From positions 1 to 29,081 of the forward strand of contig JBKGZM010000022.1 of assembly GCA_046545575.1 (NCBI GenBank): a stretch of DNA of 29,081 nucleotides, written 5' to 3'. Under the pieces are notes generated by a model that ran no database searches, had not been told where the DNA came from, and saw nothing but the letters and a program-made list of their open reading frames with translations. Source of the stretch: JAGXOF01 sp046545575 (GTDB lineage: Bacteria; Chloroflexota; Dehalococcoidia; SZUA-161; SpSt-899). The position numbers and the translations under genes are program-made. This document shows, piece after piece, positions 23,226-29,081 of the stretch (position 1 is its first letter; each line of letters opens with the position of its first letter).

Positions 23226-24887
23226 CTACTTCCCAGTTTCCCCTATAGCATCCGGATAAAGAGGCAAGGGATGCTGAGCCCCCTCCCGCAGGACTTTCCG
23301 TGCAGTCTTGATAAAGCCCGCAAAAAGTGGATGAGGCCTGTTAGGACGGGAAGCAAACTCAGGATGAAACTGTGTTCCCACCATCCACGGGTGATCAGCG
23401 ATCTCAGCTATCTCCACGAGCATGCCGTCAGGGGAAAGCCCGCTAAGAACCAAGCCATCTCTCTGTAGCACATCACGAAACTTGTTATTAAATTCAAACC
23501 GGTGGCGGTGGCGCTCATACACTGTGGAATCGCCGTAGCTTTCAGCAGCCTTCGTGTTTGGAACCATGACACACGGATAAAGGCCCAGTCGCATTGTTCC
23601 ACCCTTTTCCTGAACATCCTTCTGCCCAGCAAGAAGGTCGATCACCGGGAATCTTATGTCAGGAACGAATTCCCCGGAATTAACCTCTTCAGAGTTCAAT
23701 ACACTGCGAGCATATTCCACGACCAGAACATGCATCCCCAAGCAAAGTCCCAGATACGGTACTTTGTTCAATCTCGCATACTTGGCTGCCTTTATCATCC
23801 CTTCGATACCGCGATAGCCAAACCCACCTGGAGCAATAATGCCCTGAGCATGCTGCAACACAGCCTCGGCATCATCATCTTCCTCCAACTGTTCTGAATC
23901 AACCCAGGAGATATTAACGTCTCTATCATAGGCCAGGGCAGCATGGCGCAGTGCCTCCCGGACAGAAAGGTAGGAGTCCTTAAGTTGTACGTACTTACCC
24001 ACCAGAGCTATATCAACAGGTTCCTTCGGATTTCCCATGTGTTTTATCATACCACGCCAGTCATCCAAGTCCCCTTCTCCAGCAGGTAACCCAAGCCGGT
24101 CGACGACATAGTTGCCCAATCGAGCTTCCTCCAACATCAGAGGAACTTCGTAGATGTTAGTTGTAGTCACCAGCGGGATAACGGCCTCTTTCTCCACATT
24201 ACAGAAAAGAGCGATTTTGTCCCTCTGGTCCTCGCTAACAGGGTAATCACTTCGACAGATGATTATGTCAGGCTGAATACCGATCGAACGCAATTCCTTC
24301 ACGCTGTGTTGCGTGGGTTTAGTCTTGACTTCCTCCGTAGCGCCTATGTACGGAAGGAGGGTAACGTGAACGTACAGAACATTGTGCGGCCCTACCTCAC
24401 TACGCATTTGGCGAATGGCTTCCAGGAATGGCTGACCCTCAATGTCACCAACCGTTCCCCCGATCTCGGAGATAACCACATCCGCTCCACTCTTTTCAGC
24501 CACCTTGAAAATGTGCCGCTTTATCTCGTCGGTTACATGCGGAACAACTTGAATAGTCCCGCCCAGGAAGTCGCCCCGCCGCTCCCTGTTGATTACCTCT
24601 GTGTAGATTTGCCCTGAGGTTACATTCGAGGTCTGCGTCAGATTTACGTCGATGAATCTCTCGTAATGTCCAAGGTCGAGATCGGTCTCAGCACCATCCT
24701 CGGTCACAAAGACCTCACCATGCTGATAGGGGGACATTGTGCCAGGGTCGACATTCAGATAGGGATCCAGCTTCTGGGGAATGACCGCCAGCCCCCGGCT
24801 TTTGAGTATCCTCCCAACAGAAGCGACAGCAATTCCCTTCCCCACCGAACTTACTACGCCACCGGTGACAAAAATGTACTTAGTCAT
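23226..24887 (-). CDS. pyrG: CTP synthase
   Basis: The 553-residue product is the glutamine-dependent enzyme that makes CTP from UTP and ATP. The N-terminal synthetase domain starts TKYIFVTGGVVSSVGKG (residues 2-18, P-loop-like) and continues with LDPYLNVDPGTMSPYQHGE (40-58). The C-terminal glutamine amidotransferase domain has the nucleophile Cys382 (GLCLGMH) and His508/Glu510 (FHPEF). It is slightly longer than E. coli PyrG (545). It starts with ATG at 24887 and has a strong promoter just upstream (TTGACA-17-TATTAT). It is the most confident housekeeping gene here. Confidence 0.97.
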   Translation of the reverse strand: MTKYIFVTGGVVSSVGKGIAVASVGRILKSRGLAVIPQKLDPYLNVDPGTMSPYQHGEVFVTEDGAETDLDLGHYERFIDVNLTQTSNVTSGQIYTEVINRERRGDFLGGTIQVVPHVTDEIKRHIFKVAEKSGADVVISEIGGTVGDIEGQPFLEAIRQMRSEVGPHNVLYVHVTLLPYIGATEEVKTKPTQHSVKELRSIGIQPDIIICRSDYPVSEDQRDKIALFCNVEKEAVIPLVTTTNIYEVPLMLEEARLGNYVVDRLGLPAGEGDLDDWRGMIKHMGNPKEPVDIALVGKYVQLKDSYLSVREALRHAALAYDRDVNISWVDSEQLEEDDDAEAVLQHAQGIIAPGGFGYRGIEGMIKAAKYARLNKVPYLGLCLGMHVLVVEYARSVLNSEEVNSGEFVPDIRFPVIDLLAGQKDVQEKGGTMRLGLYPCVMVPNTKAAESYGDSTVYERHRHRFEFNNKFRDVLQRDGLVLSGLSPDGMLVEIAEIADHPWMVGTQFHPEFASRPNRPHPLFAGFIKTARKVLREGAQHPLPLYPDAIGETGK

Positions 24888-24904
24888 AGGAACTCTATAG
24901 GTGC

Positions 24905-24933
24905 ATAATAGCCAATCGTGTCATCGGTGTCAA
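24905..24933 (-). promoter_or_regulatory. pyrG promoter
   Basis: Minus strand: TTGACA (24933-24928), 17 nt, TATTAT (24910-24905), 17 nt before the ATG. The leader would be very short, about 10 nt, so no attenuator is visible. Confidence 0.7.
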
Positions 24934-24971
24934 GCACCCTCTTTCTAAAGTTTAGCTCATGAGCACCCCGG

Positions 24972-25001
24972 TTGACAAGACCGTTTATAGGGCCGTAGAA
25001 T
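24972..25001 (+). promoter_or_regulatory. Promoter of the secreted GWNLI-repeat gene
   Basis: TTGACA (24972-24977), 18 nt, TAGAAT (24996-25001), about 70 nt before the ATG at 25079. The leader contains the small hairpin CCGCC-ATA-GGCGG (25045-25057). Confidence 0.6.
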
Positions 25002-25078
25002 GAATGTCAAATGCCCTATCAGTAAATTCCAGTAATCAGATCCCGCCATAGGCGGATATCAAAACCCAGGAGGTCGAC

Positions 25079-26515
25079 ATGAGAAAAATACATCCTGTCT
25101 CACTCCCTGCTACAATCTGCCTGATGCTCATCCTGTTCTCCCTTCCTTCTCCAGTCCTTGCACAGGGGAACGGTCCCCAATTGTATAATGCCCAGGCTCA
25201 CCCCGTCATGGTCAACACCGGTACACAACCCGGTGAATCCCCGCTTATTCTCTCTGTTGAGATCCCGGGGCCGGGCGGAGAAATATCCTCAGTCATAATT
25301 GACCTCGACAGACTAACAGGAGCAAAATTCTATGACCCTGTTTCCGACAAAATCAAGGATGTGGGCGTTGATAATCCCATGCACAGGGTCTACGAGATAG
25401 ACGGGAAAGAAGCATATCTGGTTGGAACCAAGAGCACGTCTGCACATATCTATCGTGAATACAGAAAGACGTTATCCCACGAAAGGATTAAGTCAGATGA
25501 AACTCCCGATCCCACCAACAAATGGCAGGTTGAGCTCCCTCACGCAGGAAATACAGAATGTAACACTCGCCTTCGGGTAATCGCCACCAATGTCTTCAAC
25601 GAGCAAGGGCACGTGTTTCTCCCTCTGGAGGTAGTAGACGATTCCAATGCTCCTGAACTATCACTGAGTGCCAAATACCCCACAAATAGCTCAATTGTTC
25701 GTCCTGGAGACAAAGTGGTTATCAAAGCAGAAGCAATGGATAATTCAAGCGAAGTGTTTTCTGTGCGCTTGGGCGGAGAAAGTGCAAGGGCAATATTTGG
25801 GGATTGCCCCACCTTGGCTTTCACCAAACAATCTGAGCCCGGCATTTGGACAGTGGGAAATAACGTAGCGCCAGAGACCAAAAACGGTGCTTACACCATT
25901 CAGGTCCACGCCATCGACCGATCAGGGAACGAAAACGTGGAGGCCGTCGATATAGAGGTGAAGAGAAATATCTCCTCCCTGCAATTGGACCTGCACCAGG
26001 GTTGGAATCTGATCTCGGTTCCCAAAAAGCTGGAAGAGCCAGCAATAAGCAAGGTCTTCTCCGATATGCCAGTGGAAAGCGTTCGAACCATGGTCGGAAA
26101 TGAGTGGCTGGAGGTTGACGAAATCATCCCTGGACGAGGCTATCTGGTAAAATCATCTGATGACGTAACACTGACATGTACATTTGAAGAAAATATCCCT
26201 TCGACCATGCCACCTGCCGTGAACTTCGAACAAGGTTGGAATTTGATAGGTTATGCTTCTCAAACGCTAGAATCTGAAATGCCACTTAGATTCTATTTGG
26301 GCGATGGGCTCAAAGATAAATGGTCAGTGTTATATACGGAAAATTGGGAATCTGCTCGCTATCAATCCACCAAACCATACGTATGGGCAAGCGATAACTT
26401 TCCTACAACCACCGGCGAAGCCTATTCCGATAATCCTTCAGCAAATCTACCTGTAGTTGAATTAGGCAAGGGATACTGGATTTACTTCAATGAAGGGGGA
26501 ACGCTAATTCCATAA
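25079..26515 (+). CDS. Secreted protein with two GWNLI repeats
   Basis: The 478-residue product has an AGGAGG site 5 nt before the ATG. The signal peptide (about 1-28) has the hydrophobic core PATICLMLILFSLPSPVL and probable cleavage after LAQ. The middle region (about 195-300) contains an Ig-like, proline-punctuated segment (LSLSAKYPTNSSIVRPGDKV... SGNENVEAVDIEV). The C-terminal half has two copies of a repeat starting GWNLI (HQGWNLISVPK near 305-315; EQGWNLIGYAS near 384-394), and ends in GYWIYFNEGGTL. Such GWNLI domains are common in surface proteins of Chloroflexi and related bacteria. Function unknown; it is probably exported and perhaps cell-wall or matrix associated. It is monocistronic. 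Confidence 0.75.
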   Translation: MRKIHPVSLPATICLMLILFSLPSPVLAQGNGPQLYNAQAHPVMVNTGTQPGESPLILSVEIPGPGGEISSVIIDLDRLTGAKFYDPVSDKIKDVGVDNPMHRVYEIDGKEAYLVGTKSTSAHIYREYRKTLSHERIKSDETPDPTNKWQVELPHAGNTECNTRLRVIATNVFNEQGHVFLPLEVVDDSNAPELSLSAKYPTNSSIVRPGDKVVIKAEAMDNSSEVFSVRLGGESARAIFGDCPTLAFTKQSEPGIWTVGNNVAPETKNGAYTIQVHAIDRSGNENVEAVDIEVKRNISSLQLDLHQGWNLISVPKKLEEPAISKVFSDMPVESVRTMVGNEWLEVDEIIPGRGYLVKSSDDVTLTCTFEENIPSTMPPAVNFEQGWNLIGYASQTLESEMPLRFYLGDGLKDKWSVLYTENWESARYQSTKPYVWASDNFPTTTGEAYSDNPSANLPVVELGKGYWIYFNEGGTLIP

Positions 26516-26547
26516 GAGGCAACGGTTCATCCATCTACGAATTCCTC

Positions 26548-26575
26548 GTGGGAGCGGTCTGGAGACCGCTCCCAC
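26548..26575. terminator. Perfect inverted repeat between convergent genes (terminator or REP-like)
   Basis: GTGGGAGCGGTCT, a 2-nt loop GG, and AGACCGCTCCCAC form a 13-bp perfect stem, directly abutting the stop codon of the MBL-fold gene (26576). It lies between convergent genes. There is only a weak T-run on either side, so it may work as a REP-like element rather than a true terminator. It is related to the palindrome at 9878-9901. Confidence 0.55.
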
Positions 26576-27214
26576 TTATTCCTGGTGTTCCAGCACCACT
26601 ACCTGAGTCTCGTCGGGGAGACCGGACTTGTTGACATTTAACTTCGGGATGGGAGAGACTTCCTTAACCCCCATCTCCTTGAGGAATTTGTCCAGCGGCT
26701 CCAGCTGAATGCCGGTGGTTTCCGTTTTGTAGTGCATGGGAATCACAATCCTGGGGCCGATTACGTTTACCACCTCCGCGGCAGTAGAAGCATCAACGGT
26801 GGATACACCTCCGACAGGGATGAGGAGTATATCCGTGTCACTCATATCCTCCACCTGCGCCGCCGAAAGGGCATGCCCGAGATCACCTAAGTGACATATT
26901 TTTACACCATCGAGTTCAATTAGATAAGCGGTATTCTTACCTTTCGTCTTGCCTTGATCGCTGTCACGGAAGGTTCTGATGCCATAGATAAATACGCCCT
27001 TGATCTCATACTCACCAGGGCCACGAAGCACCTTGGGATCGCCTTCGACATTATCGACGGTACTATGCCGGGGATGTTCATGGCTCACCGTAACGATATC
27101 CGCCTTAAGAGGCTTCACAGCATACCCTGCCGTCTCATCGAAAGGGTCGGTTATAATGGTAGCATCCTTGTTCTTGAGCCTGAAGCATGAATGCCCTAGC
27201 CAGTTTATTTCCAT
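26576..27214 (-). CDS. MBL-fold metallo-hydrolase (UPF0173-like)
   Basis: The 212-residue product belongs to the UPF0173/COG2220-type metallo-beta-lactamase-fold group. It begins MEINWLGHSCFRLK, a typical opening (GHSCF), with TDPF at 22-25. Metal ligands: His45, His47, His50 in SHEHPRHS, His108/Asp111 in CHLGDLGH and His161 in PMHYK. In the usual HxHxDH the Asp position is Arg49 here, so the second metal site may be weakened. It is cytoplasmic and of unknown substrate. The start overlaps the symporter stop by 10 nt, so it is translated from the same operon (birA-symporter-MBL). It ends at the palindrome at 26548-26575. Confidence 0.85.
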   Translation of the reverse strand: MEINWLGHSCFRLKNKDATIITDPFDETAGYAVKPLKADIVTVSHEHPRHSTVDNVEGDPKVLRGPGEYEIKGVFIYGIRTFRDSDQGKTKGKNTAYLIELDGVKICHLGDLGHALSAAQVEDMSDTDILLIPVGGVSTVDASTAAEVVNVIGPRIVIPMHYKTETTGIQLEPLDKFLKEMGVKEVSPIPKLNVNKSGLPDETQVVVLEHQE

Positions 27215-28587
27215 TTCTTTCCACTCCCCGGGGCTATCCAGCTAACCCCGAACAACAGTATAACACAAACAGCCAGCGCTATCAGCTTCGAAATCCCAAT
27301 CCCCGACAATTCAATGCCCAAACTCACACCACCCCCACCAACAATGCCTGCCAGAGCCCCGACAGGCTTCAGTTTTAGCTTGTCCTTGTAGAATCCAGCT
27401 AAAAGAGGAATTACAACGCCACTGGTGAAGATCGTATATGCCAGGAGAAGAGAATCAATTATCCCTCTTAGCTTCAAGGCAATGACCAAAGCCAGGAGGC
27501 CAATAACCACTATGCCGATCCTGGAAATAAGCAGAGTCCGGTGTTCACCAAGGTAGCGGAAAGCACGCTTGCATATATCGACACTGAGGATGGTGCTGGT
27601 TGTCAAAAGGCAGGTATCCGCCGAGGACATCACAGCAGCCAGCAACGCAGCGATCACGAGTCCGCTTACACCCACAGGCAGCAGATCGTTTATAACCGTG
27701 GGAAATGCCTCCTCGGCTGCAATACCAGGGAACAGGACAAGGGCCCCCATTCCAACAAACACAATGAGAAAGGCAACCGGAATTGTAGTCAGGGCAGCCC
27801 ATCCCGCCGATGACCTCGCTACGGCCTCGTTTCTGGCACAAAACAGGCGGGAGTATATGTCAGGGCCCACGATATACGGTCCTCCGACAAGAACCAGAAA
27901 GGAAAGAATATTCGCCCATCCAAAGCCGGGACTGACTGGGAAAGACAGATGTCCCTGTGGCAAGGAGGAAGCAAGGCCCCCGACACCTCCAACCTGGGAA
28001 AACACCAACCACGCACTCACCAGAAGGCCCATACCCAGTATACTGAACTGAATCAAATCCGTGTGGAGCACGGAATACTGTCCCCCTAAGACCGTATAAA
28101 TAATGAAAACAAACGCAGCGATAGCCATCATGAGAGAAAGATTCCCGGGAAGGATGACCGTCAATATCTTGCCGGCTGCCACTATCTGCCCGGCTATTAC
28201 CGCGATCCAGGCAACCACTATCAAGATAGAAGCAGCAAGCCCTGTGAGCCCTCCATACTGGCTCTCCAGAACCTCCGGGAGGGTATAAAGTCCCAGACTC
28301 CTCACCTTCCTAGCGAAGAAGAGGAAAAGTATAGAGAGCCCCACTGTCCCTGCCAGCAGCCACCAGGCGCCACTCAGTCCTCGAGTATACCCCAACCCCG
28401 CCATCCCAACCACCACTGATGAGCCCATTATCGTAGCACAGAGGGAGCCCACTATAAGCGGAGTCGATCCTTTCCTGGCCGCCACGAAGAAGCCGCTGCT
28501 GGTCGACGCTTTCCCCTTCCGATATACCACTACACTTACAGCTATCATGGCAGCAAAATACAGGGCAACGATAATTGGGGTTATCAT
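27205..28587 (-). CDS. Sodium:solute symporter (SSS family)
   Basis: The 460-residue product starts at ATG 28587, right after the birA stop at 28592, with GGGAGG upstream. An ATG 10 codons earlier would overlap birA. It is a polytopic membrane protein, with about 12-13 hydrophobic helices, first at IIVALYFAAMIAVSVVVY. A cytoplasmic loop has SGFFVAARKGSTPLIVGSLCATIMGSS, typical of the SSS family. The helix containing MSSADTCLLTTSTILSVDI (about residues 319-337) holds the family Na+-site Ser-Ser-Ala-Asp-Thr pattern. The substrate cannot be deduced; SSS members carry sugars, amino acids, pantothenate, proline, acetate and others. It shares an operon with birA and an MBL-fold gene. Confidence 0.9.
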   Translation of the reverse strand: MITPIIVALYFAAMIAVSVVVYRKGKASTSSGFFVAARKGSTPLIVGSLCATIMGSSVVVGMAGLGYTRGLSGAWWLLAGTVGLSILFLFFARKVRSLGLYTLPEVLESQYGGLTGLAASILIVVAWIAVIAGQIVAAGKILTVILPGNLSLMMAIAAFVFIIYTVLGGQYSVLHTDLIQFSILGMGLLVSAWLVFSQVGGVGGLASSLPQGHLSFPVSPGFGWANILSFLVLVGGPYIVGPDIYSRLFCARNEAVARSSAGWAALTTIPVAFLIVFVGMGALVLFPGIAAEEAFPTVINDLLPVGVSGLVIAALLAAVMSSADTCLLTTSTILSVDICKRAFRYLGEHRTLLISRIGIVVIGLLALVIALKLRGIIDSLLLAYTIFTSGVVIPLLAGFYKDKLKLKPVGALAGIVGGGGVSLGIELSGIGISKLIALAVCVILLFGVSWIAPGSGKKWK

Positions 28588-28591
28588 GCCC

Positions 28592-29081
28592 TTATTTCTG
28601 CCTCCCTTCCTCACCATCCCTCAGGGAAACATCACCAGCCAGAACACGCTTCATACTGCCATCCTCTTCCCGCAAAATCAAAGCACCGTACTCATCCACG
28701 TCGATAGCCGTACCGCTTAACACTTCCCTCTCGCCCGTTATACTCACACTCTTCCCAATTGTATCGCTAAGCTCCTTCCACCGTTCCCTCACAGGTCCGA
28801 ATCCGGAGTTCATACAATCCTGATACCGGACCTCAAGGCGGGTAAGAATGGCCTGGACCAGGTTCACTCGGGGTACCCTCTCTCCATACTCCTCTCTCAA
28901 CGACGTAGCCCTCCCTTTGATATCTTCAGGAAAACCGGACCGCTCAGCGTTCACATTCACCCCAATGCCAATAATTATATGGTTTGTACGATCTATCTCA
29001 GCCCCTACCTCGATAAGTATCCCGGCTACTTTTTTACCGTGGACAATCACGTCATTGGGCCATTTCAAAGCAGTACGGAGG
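28592..29081 (-). CDS. birA: Biotin--[acetyl-CoA-carboxylase] ligase (partial, N-terminus outside window)
   Basis: The frame is open to the window edge, reading LRTALKWPNDVIVHGKKVAG at its start, so about 163 residues are present and the N-terminus is beyond the window. KWPNDV with GILIEVG and IGIGVNVN are the conserved catalytic motifs of the biotin protein ligase domain, which attaches biotin to carboxyl carrier protein. The C-terminal domain follows (SITGEREVLSGTAIDVDEYGALILREEDG). Whether an N-terminal DNA-binding domain is present cannot be seen. The next gene (symporter) begins 4 nt after its stop, which suggests an operon and raises the chance that the symporter is linked to biotin or fatty-acid metabolism, though this is weak. 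Confidence 0.93.
   Translation of the reverse strand, partial: LRTALKWPNDVIVHGKKVAGILIEVGAEIDRTNHIIIGIGVNVNAERSGFPEDIKGRATSLREEYGERVPRVNLVQAILTRLEVRYQDCMNSGFGPVRERWKELSDTIGKSVSITGEREVLSGTAIDVDEYGALILREEDGSMKRVLAGDVSLRDGEEGRQK

Noticed and set aside
1..29081. CRISPR array, insertion sequence or transposase
   Set aside because: I noticed no regularly spaced repeats, transposase frame or IS-type terminal repeats in the window.

Overview
The window is ordinary bacterial chromosome: dense genes, Shine-Dalgarno sites, sigma70-type -35/-10 promoters, tRNAs and intrinsic terminators. The gene mix suggests an anaerobic, respiratory or catabolic bacterium, perhaps of the Chloroflexota (Dehalococcoidia-like). 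It includes xanthine-oxidase-family molybdenum hydroxylases, GlcD-type flavoproteins with a CCG-domain Fe-S partner, an ADP-forming acyl-CoA synthetase alpha-like protein, paired RCK proteins and a secreted protein with GWNLI repeats. The lineage is an inference; no rRNA or ribosomal protein gene is present to settle it.

Layout. 1-4.7 kb is an accessory stretch read mostly from the minus strand. It holds the first codons of an unseen gene, a truncated XhoI/PaeR7I-type restriction endonuclease next to an intact DNA methyltransferase, an unknown Cys-rich gene broken by an in-frame TAA, a small unknown protein, a bacterial PH-domain protein and, on the plus strand, a DUF5343 protein. Three minus-strand genes or operons here are preceded by near-identical promoters in which even the spacer is conserved. 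4.9-6.4 kb is a UspA-RCK-RCK operon (stress and potassium-channel regulation type). 6.5-8.3 kb (minus) holds a YtxH/DUF948-like membrane pair and a secreted S41 protease. 8.35-9.74 kb is an acyl-CoA synthetase (ADP-forming) alpha-like protein. 9.77-10.17 kb is a tRNA cluster (Phe, Gly, Leu, Gln).

The centrepiece, 10.2-23.2 kb, is a single predicted 12-gene operon with a clear promoter at its head and a strong bidirectional terminator at its end. It encodes two complete three-subunit molybdenum hydroxylases (FAD, 2Fe-2S and Mo subunits). Between them lie two GlcD/VAO-type FAD oxidoreductases flanking a two-CCG-domain Fe-S protein, plus a CoxG-like protein, a small Cys-rich protein and a small zinc-finger-like protein. 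The genes are tightly spaced or overlap by ATGA/TAATG. The likely theme is stepwise oxidation or hydroxylation of an organic substrate (aromatic, heteroaromatic or similar), with electrons collected by flavin and Fe-S proteins. The substrate cannot be read from sequence.

23.2-29.1 kb holds housekeeping and envelope genes: pyrG (CTP synthase, minus), a secreted GWNLI-repeat protein (plus), and a minus-strand operon of birA (cut by the window end), a sodium:solute symporter and an MBL-fold hydrolase. The last of these ends at a perfect 13-bp inverted repeat.
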